Below, piece by piece: positions 10,346 to 24,200 of a stretch of 64,000 bases of DNA. Origin of the DNA: Bactericera cockerelli (lineage: Eukaryota; Arthropoda; Insecta; Hemiptera; Triozidae); the NCBI GenBank assembly GCA_024516035.1, contig CM044959.1, forward strand, positions 14,781,298 to 14,845,297, written 5' to 3'. The first letter of the stretch is position 1; every line of letters begins with the position of its first letter. The notes beneath the pieces are model-generated. The model ran no database searches, was not told the origin of the DNA, and was given only the letters and a program-made list of their open reading frames with translations. The translations under genes were made by a program, and so were the position numbers.

Positions 10346-11459
10346 ATACAACAACTTATGCTCGCGAACTTTCCGGTCGAGAAACTTGCGCAGTTCCTGA
10401 GCGAGCACTCCATGGAGGCGGGCGGGGCCTGGGAGGCGAACATCTTGAGCATCTGGTGGATGCGCTCCAGTGGGAGCCCGTCCAGATTGGACAGCATGCC
10501 CAGGATGTAGGACATTTAAGTGTCTTTGTATTAATGGGGACTCCTCCTCGTCAGTTCATAAAACAAATAAATAAACATTCCGATCCCTTTAGTTCTCTCA
10601 TATCCAGGTTCGACTGACATATGAACCCTATTAACCCTGATACTGCGGTGAATTTTGCCTTCCAGAAGGCATGCGTCCTTCTGGAAGGACGTCAGCCCTC
10701 TATGGGTTAAAATCCTCAACTCTTGGGCAGACGATAGTAGCTCCCACTGACAGCAGCTTGTGCTCATGGACTTTGCGGTCGAGAAACTTGCGCAGTTTCA
10801 CATAATAGTGAATGTTCAAAACACTCTCATGTGAAGAATCCTATAACTCAACTCTTGAGCACTTCATGGCTACGAAATAAAAAAGACTGTGACACTCATT
10901 AAAAAAAAAAAAAAAAAAAACATTCCGATCCCTTTAGTTCTCTTATATCCAGGTTCGACTGCAATATGAACCCTATTTAAATCCTCAACTCTTGGGCAGA
11001 CGATAGTAGCTGCCACTGTACAGGAGCTTGTGCTCATGGACTTTCCGGTCGAGAAACTTGCGCAGTTCCTGCAGCGAGCACTCCATGGAGGCGGGCGGGG
11101 CCTGGGAGGCGAACATCTTGAGCATCTGGTGGATGCGCTCCAGTGGGAGCCCGTCCAGATTTTGCCTTCCAGAAGGCATCGTCCTTCTGGAAGGACGTCA
11201 GCCCTCTATGGGTTAAAATCCTCAACTCTTGGGCAGACGAATAATAGCTCCCGCTATACAGCAGCTTGTGCTCATGGACTTTCCGGTCGAGAAACTTGCA
11301 CAGTTTCACAATAATAGTGAATGTTCAAAACACTCTCATGTGAAGAATCCTATAACTCAACTCTTGAGCACTTCATCGCTACGGAATAAAAAAGACTGTG
11401 ACACTCATTTTTTTTTTGTTGACATTTTCATGTCTTTGCTCTGGCACATAACCAAAATT

Positions 11460-11625
11460 ATGTGACGAAATTATGTAACGAAATTATGTAACGATATTAT
11501 GTAACGAAATATTGAATTGTAAAGGGAGAGAAGAGGGAAAGTGTGTGTCATGCGCACAATGGCGAAGTATTGAATTGTAGAGGGAGAGAAGAGAGAAGGT
11601 ATGTGTCATGCGCACAATACGAAAT
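11460..11625. repeat. Short tandem repeats
   Basis: Four copies of a unit like TTATGTAACGAAA, then two copies of a unit of about 58 bases beginning TATTGAATTGTA and ending CATGCGCACAAT. Confidence 0.75.
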
Positions 11626-11699
11626 TTGGTCAGTTGGGTTTTGGACCTTGAATAGTAAAGATGAAAATGTCCCAATGGTTGCAGACTCGTATGCAAGCG

Positions 11700-11730
<31 letters not shown>

Positions 11731-12096
11731 AAGAAACATTCCGATCCCTTTAGTTCTCTTATATCCAGGTTCGACTGTAATATGAACCCTAACCCTGATA
11801 CTGCGGTGAATTTTGCCTTCCAGAAGGCATGCGTCCTTCTGGAAGGACGTCAGCCCTCTATGGGTTAAAATCCTCAACTCTTGGGCAGACGACAGTAGCT
11901 CCCACTATAATCCTCAACTCTTGGGCAGACGATAGTAGCTCCCACTGTACAGCAGCTTGTGCTCATGGACTTTCCGGTCGAGAAACTTGCGCAGTTTCAC
12001 ATAATAGTGAATGTTCAAAACACTCTCATGTGAAGAATCCTATAACTCAACTCTTGAGCACTTCATGGCTACGAAATAAAAAAGACTGTGACACTC

Positions 12097-12130
<34 letters not shown>

Positions 12131-12236
12131 AACATTCCGATCCCTTTAGTTCTCTTATATCCAGGTTCGACTGCAATATGAACCCTATTAGTATCCTCAA
12201 CTCTTGGGCAAACGATAGTAGCTCCCACTATAATCC

Positions 12237-15200
12237 TCAACTCTTGGGCAGACGATAGTAGCTCCCGCTATACAGCAGCTTGTGCTCATGGACTTTCCGG
12301 TCGAGAAACTTGCGCAGTTCCTGCAGGGAGCACTCCATGGAGGCGGGCGGGGCCTGGGAGGCGAACATCTTGAGCATCTGGTGGATGCGCTCCAGTGGGA
12401 GCCCGTCCAGGTTGGACAGCATGCCCAGGATGTAGGTCCAGAACACCCCCAGCTCCTCCTCCCTCAGCTCGTGGGCGGAGGCCATCGCGCTCTCCGTCTC
12501 CTCGTCCTCACACACCACTTCTGAAAGAGAAGAACAAATATGTATTCATAATAATAATAATACAGAAATACATACCATTGGCCGAAGAAATAAAACAGAA
12601 GTGGAAACAAAAAATCGTCCAAGTTATCCCAGTCATCATTTCATCCACTGGAGTCATACCAAAGAAGCTACACGGCAGCCTAAAGATCCTGGAGTTAAAC
12701 AAAAACATGTACATCCAAATGCAGAAAAGTGTGATCATCAACACCTGTTCCATTGTTCGAAGATTCCTAAATGACATTTAAATGAAGATACTGACTTTGG
12801 TACCCACCTGCCAGTGTCTTCCAAAACCAGCAGATAGAAGAAGAGGATATCAGCTGAGAACCCCTGCCATAATAATAATAATAGGACAAAAAATACCTCA
12901 GACAGAAGCGATCACTCGCTATCTCGCGAATCAGGCCCTGCAATTTAAAATCAGCACGAATCTTCAGCAAATACAAATATTCCAATGAGTCTTGTATGTT
13001 TGCTTACTTCCTAAAAATATCATCAGGTGACCTATGATGGAACCACCAGGGATATGGGAGAGAAAAAGGTGGATAATGGAGTCCACCAACCAATATCCTC
13101 CCCACATTGTGGACAGACTAGGCGTCTGTTCACAATGTATCTGGGCGACCATATAATCCTCTCACCACCGAGATAGAGATGTCTTTGTCCATCTGACAGA
13201 CACGGAATTATTTATTATTATTGTGAATAGAGCAACACCAGGAGAGCTGATCATAGATCCTCTCCTGGTGTAAAAACTTTTCGGGGTCCTTCACACCCTC
13301 GAGAGGCGACACCCTAGTGATAATAATGCTCTTAAGTGGAACGTGTCTACCAGACGAGGTTAATGCTCAAACCATTTTAACTAATTCAAAGGAGCGGCCC
13401 TGCGGCTGATTAAAACCAAAAGTTTCGTGGTTCGTATGGTATATAAAATAAACTTCCATACCTAATTTCAAGTCTCTAGCTCTTACCGTTCTTGAGATAT
13501 CGTGTTCACGGACACACGGACCAATGACCGAAAACAACTTTTTTGATATTCTGAGGATATGATTCGACCAGAAATGTGAAAAACTGGGTAGGTCAAATTT
13601 TCGACGAAAAAAAAAAATACTCTCCCGATCCTGAAAAATTACGTACTAATAAATGCGTGTATTCCGATTCAATTGATGTACAATCAGGATGTATTCAAGG
13701 GGGGCACCTCAGTGAAATTTTATTTTTATGCTTCATTAACGATATAGTGTCAGTTATACCGGATAGTGTCAGAGCATGGCTTTTCGCTGACGATTTAAAA
13801 ATTGCTAAGAGAGTTACAGGCCCGGACGATGCTTCTGTACTACAGGAAACAATCAACCGTCTCCACCAGTGGTGTAGTGAGAATCTTATGGAACTTAATA
13901 TTAAGAAATGTAAGGTCATGACTTACCATACCATTCACCATCCATATGTAACTAATTATAGTATAAATAATGTTTTATTAGATAGGATTAGCGAAATCAA
14001 AGATCTTGGTGTTATATTCCAGAATAACCTGAAATTCAATGCACACTTCAAACAGATTAGAAATAAATCTCTACAAATGTTAGGATTATTATATAGACAT
14101 ACAACTGACTTCAAGTGCCCATCAACTTTAAAAATAATGTACTATGCTTATGTTAGATCTCGTTTAGAATATTGTTCAGTTGTATGGTCACCACAGTACC
14201 TAACACATATAAAATCTATTGAGAGTGTGCAGAGAAAATTCCTCAGAATGCTCGCTTATAAATGTAACACCCAGATACTTGATCATAACTATGATTATAT
14301 AATGGGTAATCAGGAAATTATTAGCCTTTTAAAACGAAGGGAAATAAACGATTTAACCTTCCTTATAAAACTTTTAAAAAATGAAATTTATTCTCCTGAA
14401 TTACTTGGTAAGATCAATTTTAAAGTCAAAACAAGGCCAACAAGATCTAATGATATTTTTAGTCTGAAACAACATAGAACGAATATAGGGGAATATTCCC
14501 CTATGAATAGAATTCAATTGTTAGGGAATAGAATAGGTGGAGACTTCGATTTGTTCCAAAATAATGTTAAGGATATTGTTAAAACTATTTTTTAATTTTA
14601 ATTTTATTGATATTTTTAATTTAAATAACGATTTTTTTGTTTGTATTTTTTTGTAATTTTATTAATGTAATAAAATGGAACATTGTTCCGTAAATTTATT
14701 TAAAAAAAAAATTATAGGATAAGGAAAGTAATGACAGAAAAATGCATTTTAGATATCTGAATTGTTCAACAAAACAAATTAAAAATTAACATGAGCAAGA
14801 AGAAAACCCCCCCAAGGAGAAAAGAAGAGAAACTCACCAGGCACGGTATTATTCTTGGTTCTGCTAGGGGACGTCTCACTGCTCTCCTCTTCTATCAGAC
14901 AGAAGCGATCACTCGCTATCTCGCGAATCAGGCCCTGAAATTTAAAATCAGCACGAATCTTCAGCAAATACAAATATTCCAATGAGTCTTGTTGTATGTT
15001 TTCTTACTTTCTAGTATCTATAAAGAATAGAAAGTATTGTTTTTTATAAAGAAAAATAGACCATGAACTTCATTTTATTACTAATTAAACTACTAGAAAT
15101 TCTGGTATGTTAAGTCTCCGTGGTGTAACAGTTGTGACTACTGCTCGTAGTCGTAATTTCCCAGCCTGGGTTGGGTCGGAAATGCCTAGACCCAGCCTGA

Positions 15201-18200
15201 AATCGAACTCAGGATCTCTGGACTACGGGCAGTAGTTAATACAGTTAAACCACGGAGGCTAGCTCTGATTGGTTTATTTGAACGAAATTTGATGGTTGCA
15301 AGGGAGATTTGGGGAATTTGAGAGTGAGAGAACTTTCTGGAATGAGTCCAAATGGGAGTGAACTTTTTAGTTTAAGAAGAAAAAGAGTGAGTAATATCTA
15401 CCTGAGTTGTAGTCACCGTGGCCGAGTAAGTTAGCGCGCTAGGCATTGCACGCACGGTGACCTGGGTTCGATCCCCAGCGGGGCAGGATTTTTTCTTCTC
15501 TGTACTTGGGATTTCGGGGTTCACTCATACTTTGTGAGTAAAAATGAGTAGCTGCTTTAATGTTAGCAGCGACCAGTGGCGGAATTACAGGCAAAAATAA
15601 GACATTGGGATATTAAAGATATGCAAAAGTCCTATAACTCTGCGCTACCCACTAAAAATGTGATATAATAACACTAAGGGCGGAATTAATAGACAATATC
15701 AATAACTGAAGTCGTTGTTAAGTGTCGATTTTCCCTATCTTACACAGTACGCAAACCGTGACTTAGCGCCACAGAGGTATTACAAAAACGTCTATTAATT
15801 CCGCCCTCAAAAACACAGTAAATAATTATTATAATAATAATATTGTTTTCGCGGGTTAACAATAGACACGGCACACGTTTAGGTAGAGGCCGTGTGACGC
15901 AATTTCAACAATCTCCTTCTCATTCACAAAATACATGCAATGAGAATAATGAAGACTCCCAGATTGGTTTACATTCTACAGTCCAGAATGTCACCACATC
16001 TAATACAAACAGGAGCAAACGCATCAAATGGACTCAAGAGATGAACAAAGATGTCATGCGTTCTTATCCATCATAACATTATCAACATGATACAGAAAGC
16101 AGTGATCCTCCAGACATGTCATATTACCAGGAAGTTTCTCAACTTCAAACAATGAAGATTTCCTGTTGGCTTGAGATTTATCTCCGCCCCGTTTCTTATA
16201 ATATCAATATTAATGTAAAATATACCTACAAATAATAATAATAATGCTTTTTCTGTTTTATTATATCACAATTTTAGTGGGTAGCGCAGAATCATAGGAC
16301 TTTACCACTTTAATTTACAATATCTTGTATTATTTTTTTGCCTATGATTCTGCCACTTGTCGCTGTTTCACATCAAAGCAGCTACTCATTTTCCCTCACG
16401 AGGTATGAGTGGACCCCGAACATCCAAGTACAGAGCAGAAAAATTCCTGCCCAGCTGGGGATCGAACCCAGGTCACCATGCTTGCAATGCCTAGCGCGCT
16501 AACTCACTCTGTCGATTTTAACTATCTTACACAGTACGCAATCCATGACTTAGCGCCACAGAGGTATCACGAAAACGTCTATTAATTCTGCCCTAAGAAA
16601 CACAGTAAATAACTATCATAATATCTACCTGAGTTTGCCAGAAGGTGATCTTCCTTTTCCTTATCTTACACAGTACGCAATCCATGACTTAGCGCCACAG
16701 AGGTATTACAAAAACGTCTATTGATTCCGCCCTAAGAAACCCAGTAAATAATTATCACAATATCTACCTGAGTTTGCCAGAAGGTTATCTTCCTCCTGAG
16801 CACCGTGGCGGAGACATGCAGCGCGGCGCTCAGTTCGTCTATTGTGCACTCGGGCCTGGACTCGAAGTGGGCGATGATGGCAGCGTGCGTGGGCGACACG
16901 GTGAGGTGCAGTGTGCGGCCGCACTTGAGCTCGATCTCCAGGTTGACGGAACCCAGGTGCGGCTTCCAGTTCAGTGTGCGGTTCCCTGGGAACAATAATA
17001 AAATCGCCTTATTTATACTGCCCGATTGAGACAATTAGGGCGGAATTAATAGACGTTTTTGTAATACCTCTGTGGCGCTAAGTCACGGATTGCGTACTGT
17101 GTAAGATAGGGAAAATCGACACTTACCAACCACTTAAGTTATTGATGTTGTCTATTAATTCCACCCTTAAAGTCCCATTATTCCAGCAGTAAGCCCAAGA
17201 CATATTATTATGTGGTAAAAATCCCAAATGGGAGGATAACTTGTCATGTCAGCTATGTTGCTATTTAATCAACATTCATCTAAGTTAGATCTAAGTTTGC
17301 ATTTAGAAAAATTTAAAGCTATTTGTAAAGAAATATTAAACCTTCATATATCTTTTCAGAATTTAAGTTCATGTAATTGCAACAATACTGAGTTGCGTTT
17401 GAACATAATTAAAAAAAAAAAAAAAAATGTCCCGGCTGGGTTTCGAACCCACGACCTCTGGAATCTCTGGATTCACAGAGTGCCGCCTTTACCACTGAGC
17501 TACCGGAACAAGTGTTTTTTTTGGGTTTAACGTTGCTTTCAACTGCATGGTCATATCACGACGTTGGTTTTAACTTTCATTCGCTGGAAACTCACAAACC
17601 TACTCAAATTAACCTCGTCCATCCTGAGTGGGCCGGGAATAGCCAGCATCACGAGGTTTCGAATTCGAATCGCCACCCATCCAAGTCCTAGCATCACTGG
17701 ACATTCCTTAACTTCAGTGACTAAATGAGAACTGGTGTTGGTGTGCCCTTGACGCTGGCTCCCAAGAGTTTAATGCTTTTTTAAGTATCAAAATCAAGTA
17801 CAAGAATATTTAGATTTTTTTTAAAAAATAATATGTAACTTAACAATAAATTTATAACAGATTTTTTTTTAAATACAAAGATAACAATAACATACCTAGT
17901 AAATTCGAATAATCTTAAAGTCATTTTTTTCCTTAAATATTGAATTTCTAATCGTTTCTTTAATTCTTTTTTATGACGGGTCATTCATAATTATATGTCA
18001 AGACCATTTGTCATCATCATAGGGTGGCGTCATCGTGAACGATGGTAGCTGGACAGTGGAGGAATGACTCATCACTTCTACCACTGTCTTTACAAGGAGG
18101 CAAATAATTGACAAGGGCCCCCAGAACCAAGCCAATGCTCGTATACTCCCTGTTTATAGTCCCCCAGCCAGACTGCTGGTCTACTGTCTGTTTATAGTCC

Positions 18201-21200
18201 CCCAGCCAGACTGCTGGTCTACTGCCTCTTCATAGTCCACCCGCCAGACTGCTGGTCTACTCCCTGTTTATAGTCCCCCAGCCAGACCATGTCAAAAAAA
18301 AAAGTAGTATGAAATTTCAAGCAATGTTTTTTTTCTCAAGAGAAACACACACACACACCTTTGAAAGCCTCAAAAGCTTTCGTGTAGACAGCGAAATGTT
18401 CCTTGACCACCTCGGGTAGCTCCAGAGTCTCGTCCTTGAAGGTGGGCCAGAACTGGGCGGAGAGAATCATCGCCGTCACCGGGAACTGCTGGTCATCGAA
18501 CTGGAAGCTAGTGTCTGTGTGGAGATGTGCGTTGATCCGCTTGGAATCGTAGATATCCTGGAAGGCGCGTCGAAAGGTTAGGCCGAAATCAATAAAGGTT
18601 GGGTGGAAGAGATTGCCATGGGCAATAACCCCGCCCTTTAGTTAGGCCATATATTATGTATATATTTATTTATTTTTTCTTTACTTTTTTCTTCTATTAT
18701 ATTGTATTTTCATTTGTAATTGTTTGTGTTGTATATAAATGTCCTAAAAGTGTAAAAAAAAAAAAAAAAAATTGAAAAAACCAAAATGGCTGATGGTCAA
18801 TTGACGTCAGGTTTAAATCAGTCCGTTAGTGGCAATACAAAAAAAAGAAAGATTCAGACGTTTTAGAATCTAGTGACTTCATAAATTGCACATTTGAAAT
18901 CAAAACACCAAGTTAGGCACTCGAACCATCAATCTCTGCTGCAGTAACTATCAAAGCACTGAAGTAAATAGGTAGCTTTATCAATAAGGCGGCAGACTTG
19001 TAATCTGGAGGTCGGTGGTTCAAGTCCCGGTTTCAGCGTGGGTTTACTAAAACGAGTTTGAGTAGTTTTTTATTTATTTATTTTTTGTGTCACTTCTCGC
19101 CCAGGGAAGGCATACTACGGGATAGGTAAACTAGAACATAGACCACATGCGTCGACAGTAGCTGCTGTTTCATAGCTACGAAATAAAAAGAAGGCTGTGA
19201 AACACTCATATTAAAAAAAAATATATCATATCCCTATGAAATTGACATACATTCTGTTTCTAATGTTCAAACTCTCTCTATCTCAAAAAAAGGAAACGTA
19301 CCTTAGATTATGAGTTGATACATCTTAGTTATACTAGTAATTAGAGGAATGATCACAAGGGGGACAGAGGAACTTACCTTCAGCATCACCTCACAGCAAT
19401 GCAGAAGCGAATCACCGAACCGTAACTTGAGAACTTACCTCACAGCAATGCAGAAGCGAATCACCGAATCGCAACCGCAAAAAAAACTTACCTTCAGCAT
19501 CACCTCACAGCAATGCAGAAGCGAATCACCGAATCGCAACCGCAAAAAAAACTTACCTTCAGCATCACCTCACAGCAATGCAGAAGCGAATCACCAAACC
19601 GCAACTTTAGCAGCTCCAAGTAGCGAATCTCCTTCTCGGTCCGGTAGGAGAAGTTGGCGAGCAGCACTGATATTAAAAAAAAAAAAACTTACCTTCAGTT
19701 CACAAGTTATCATAATTATTTGTGTTAATCATTTTCGTGATATCACAACTAGGTACTCAAACTCACGTTACTAAATCTACGCTGAAACCGGGACTTGAAC
19801 CAACGACCTCCAGGTTACAAGTCTGCCGCCTTACTGATCAAGCTACTGAGCTACTTACCTTCAGCATCACCTCACAGCAATGCAGAAGCGAATCACCGAA
19901 CCGCAACTTGAGCAGCTCCAAGTAGCGAATCTCTTTCTCGGTCCTGTAGGAGAAGTTCGCGAGGAGCCGATCGGCGAGCAGGGTTCGATATTCGTTAACG
20001 AACAGCTCGCGCGAGCCATAGACGTTGACCAGCATCGTGATGATGTCGGACGAGCGGCGTACGCGAGAGTTGGAGCTGGGGTCCGCGTCAACGGGGTCCG
20101 GGGTCCAGGTCTCCCACTCGGATATGTCATCGGGCTCGTCCGCACCACTGCCGCCGATCCCGCCGTTCGAGGCGGTGGCTTGCACACTGGCGCTGCCTGG
20201 TGGATGGGGTGAGCAGATTAGTATATCACGCACTGAGATCATATAACATAGAAGGAACCTTACCTATCTCGAGTTGAAAAAATTTATGCGTCCAACTTTG
20301 AACAGCTGATGGTCCCTTTTTCAACGAAACCCGGCTTCTGATTGGTTCAATTTATTTGAATTTTTTGTTTACCTCATGCAGTGGCGGATATCTAAACATC
20401 CTTAATTTTCACGTCAGATACCAAATCTTATATTACTACAAAATAAGTAGAAATAAGGAAAGTAAAAGTGGAAGCAAAGAAATAATTATTATTATTAATT
20501 TATCATTTTAGAAGAATTAGGTAGTTTAGGTACCCATTCTTTCGCGAGAGAAAAAATACTACAACTCCGGCACTGATTTTGAAATCAGCTGATGGTCCCT
20601 CTTGGACGCAAATCTTGATACATCGGGTTCCCTCTATGTTATATGATCTCAGTGATATCACGTGAGTATGATCTGCATGGTGTTCCCCGTGGTCGAGTGG
20701 TGTAGCGCACTAGTTGTGTACGCACGGTGACTTAGGTTCGAATCCCCGCGTAGTCGGCGCTATCAACTAAAGGACCCCACACAAAAAGTACTAATAAAAA
20801 GAGTTCCTTACATTTTGATGGAATTTGGTATATACATTTTTTGAGGAGAATAATAATAATAATATCGTCTTATTTATAATGTCCAATTAGGACTATTAAG
20901 TCCCATTATTCCAGCAGTAAGCCCAAGACGTATTATTATGTGGTAAAAATCCCAAATGGGAGGATAATTTGTCTTGTCCGGCTGGGTTTCGAACCTCTAG
21001 AATCTCTGGATTCATACAGTGCTGCCTTTACCATTGATCAGTTAATCAGAGAAGAGATTAACTGAAACAAAATTTGGGTTTCAGAAAAGAAAAATCGCCA
21101 AAAACTGCAATTTGTGTCCATGCAATTTGACCATAAGATAATAGCACCGAATCAGCTGCTGTTTGATAACACTCGATTATATCAACTTGAAATAATTCCG

Positions 21201-24200
21201 AAACAATTGTCCTAGTCTGCTTTCCTTTGTCCATCGAACTATCACCTAAAAACGACCTAAAATCTTAGAGTTAACCTTACCTACCTACTAGGTGTCATGT
21301 AGAAATATTGTACACTACTATTGCTATTAACCAGGACGTTAAATCAAATAGAATCAATGGACATAAAAGGAGCCTAGACATTGGATCTGGGCGTCCATAT
21401 AATCCTCTCCCCACCGTGATGTAAGTATATGTGCCTATCTCACGGACATCATTTATTAATGACAATACAATTTAAGTTATCATGTGGAATTGTTTTAATC
21501 AGTTTCGTGATATCACAACTTCTCAAACTTGCTTTACTAAATCTTTACCGAACTTGGGAGTTGAACCAGCGACCTCCAGGTTACAAGTCCGCCGCCTTAT
21601 CGATCAAGCTACTGAGGTAAGTATGTATGTATGATTTTATTTGTGGTGAAGCATAAGGCCTCTTCACAATTTTTGTGGGTAGCGCAGCATTACTAAGAGC
21701 CTCCTTTACTTTTCGAATTCTGTTACACTAATTTCTTTTTACTCTGGTAATGCCGCCACTAGTCTTTTCTCATACTTACAAGTAACTACTCATTTTTCCT
21801 CACGAGGTATGAGTGGACCCCAAACATCCAAGTACAGAGCAGAAAAATTCCTGCCCGCTGGGGATCGAACCCAGGTCACCATGCGTGCAATGCCTAGCGC
21901 GCTAAGTCACTCGGTAACGGTGACTACTGAGGTAAGTAATGAGAGTACAATAATTTTATTGTTATGAATGTTATGATATCAGAGTTTCTCACCTGAAACA
22001 AGCTCTTCCGCTAGGTCTGTGGGTCCCTCCTCAGTAAGACTGTGCACTACGCAGCGTATAGTGTCGTCCCGGTTCCTGAGATATTGTCTGGGAATAATAA
22101 TAATAATAAACTCTTTAGTGGAAGGAATCCACCAGGCGCGGTTAATGCTCAAAGCATTTTCTATCCCCTAACCCTCAGAGTCCTATTATTACGTGGTTAC
22201 CAACTCAAATGAATGAGGAAAAATTCAAGCACTGGGTGGGATTCGAACCAACGGACTCCTATTCTACCTGGATTACCAGACCAGCGCGTTAACTACTTGA
22301 CTACCAGTGCACCTCTTATAGACACATAGGCTAGTTTTTTTTATATAGTTAAGGCTTATAGGCTAAGTAATGAACAAGTTATAGAGTGCGTGTTTTTTTT
22401 GTGTGACTATGAGTGTTTCACAGCCTTTTTTTATTTCGGAGCCATGAAACAGCAACTACTGTAGACGCTTATGGTCTGTGTTGTAGCTAGACCATCCCGT
22501 AGTATGCATCCCCTTTGAAGGGCGAGAAGTGACACAACACAAACGCACCGGAAGATTTCCCTTACAAACAACTATGAACAAACAATTTTTTTTTTAAAGG
22601 TAAGTGTGCCCCGGAACCGCTTTCGCATTACTTCAGGGCACTTTACCTTTACATCCATGCCATTCCGGAAACGGAAAATTTCGGTCAGAAATTTCCGCTC
22701 CGGCCGGGATTTGAACCCGCAACCTCCGGGTCAGTAACCAATGCTCTTAACCACTGAGCCACGGAGGTCGGCTCGAACCAAATTTTGAATACATTTTTTT
22801 TGTCGGCTCGGGGGGGTTCGAACCCGGGACCTTCCGCATGGCAAACGAGTACCTCACCACGGAGCTTATCACTTTTCTGTTTATACTGATTAAAATAGAG
22901 AGGTTAGTTGATGGCATGGATATTCAGAGCTATTACCTGCTGAGGAGATCAAATAAGCTCGAAACACCTGTCCAGGTATGTTTTGATTTTCATGTACGTC
23001 TAGTGCAACTTATCACTTATCAGTTGTTCTGGGCTTAATAGCTTTACTTATAAAACTTTGCCCTTATAAGATTTTCTATTATTATTATTTTCTGTTGATA
23101 CTGATATTGATCGTGCGCTTACCTGATGGGTTTGGTGACTGTCTCGAGGAGCACCCCCGAGGGGTCCAGCTGTTTCAGGGCCCTGATGGCCGAGATATAG
23201 GCCGTGAGAATATCACACGTGTTGACCCCAGGGTGTAACAGGCGAGTTTCCAGGGAGAGCTGCAGCTTGCCCGTGAGGGTGCTGCGAAGGTTTACCTTCT
23301 GCAGGCACTTGCGTAGATCATCTACGGCCGGGCCTGATTCTGGATACTCTGGAAAAGGAATTAAAATACCTATTGGTCAGCTTAAGGAATCCTAATATTT
23401 AGAGCTAAAGACGCTGACGACCGTTTGAAATGGAGGCACAATGTTGGCGAGGCCAAATGCCGACTAAGGCATGTGTGACCTTGGATGTAAGTGTGTAGGT
23501 ATTGGTCAGCTTATAAAATCTAGGGGTCGGCTTAGATTTACCAATCCTGATAAGGAATTAGTTCAGTAATTTTTAATTGTAGATAAGAGGAAACAGGATC
23601 GTGCGCAAGAATGCAAATTGAACTGAGGTAAAAAAAATCGTATCGTACCACAAGGTCCAGTTTGACTCAAACTAATATATCAAAATCCAAGGAGCAAACT
23701 GGGAATTAAAATACCTATTGTCAGCTTATAAAATCTAGGGGTCGGCTTAGATTTACCAATCCTGATAAGGAATTAGTTCAGTTATTTTTAATTGTAGATA
23801 AGAGGAAACAGGATCGTGCGCAAGAATGCGAATTGAACTGAGGTAAAAAAAAAAAAAAAAAATCGTATCGTACCACAAGGTCCAGTTTGATTCAAACTAA
23901 TAAATCAAAAACCAAGGAGCAAACTGTGCGTTGCCACGTCGATGGCGCGTTGAATGCACCGGTTATCGTAGGATCATCGTAGTTAAGCAACGTCCAGCGA
24001 GGTGAAGACTTCGTGATGCTTGTATTCCGGCCAGACCCAGGCTGGATGAGGTAAGTGTTTGTAAAAGGTCTGTCAGTTTGTTGCGGATAGAGGGTAACAC
24101 CCCCGTCGTTATGTGACCATACAGTTGAAAGCGACGTTCAACCCTCCCCCCCCCCCAAAAAAAAACTGTGAGTTTGTTCTGTTTTTCTTTCAATTTAAAA

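Larger units (their letters stand above)
8945..12236 (-). repeat. Amplified fragments of the last ANAPC2 exon
   Basis: Downstream of the ANAPC2 stop, pieces of its final exon recur: about 8948-9005, 9440-9870, 10056-10516, 10712-10800, 10984-11160, 11215-11310 and 11868-12000. The copy at 10984-11160 still reads LDGLPLERIHQMLKMF and ends YYRLPKS then stop; that at 10320-10516 is frameshifted. Between copies are pieces of a DNA element with ends like TTCTCTTATATCCAGGTTCG, poly(A)/poly(T) runs and bits of SINE F. Larger blocks have been duplicated together with the exon pieces. Confidence 0.85.
16996..17512 (-). repeat. SINE family E with two insertions inside it
   Basis: Pieces 16996-17037, 17168-17250 and 17427-17512 together make one minus-strand family E SINE (head TCCCGGTAGCTCAGTGGTAA, B box GTGGGTTCGAAACCC). 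MITE M is inserted at 17038-17167 and a short A-tailed retrocopy at 17251-17426. Confidence 0.8.

Noticed and set aside
10144..10515. Minus ORF starting MSYILGMLSNLDGLPL as a second ANAPC2 gene end
   Set aside because: It loses frame after MECSL and runs into tandem-array sequence; a broken copy of exon 12.
16718..17034. Several overlapping ORFs on both strands
   Set aside because: Only the minus frame that encodes ANAPC2 exon 10 (16985-16768) is conserved; the rest are shadows.
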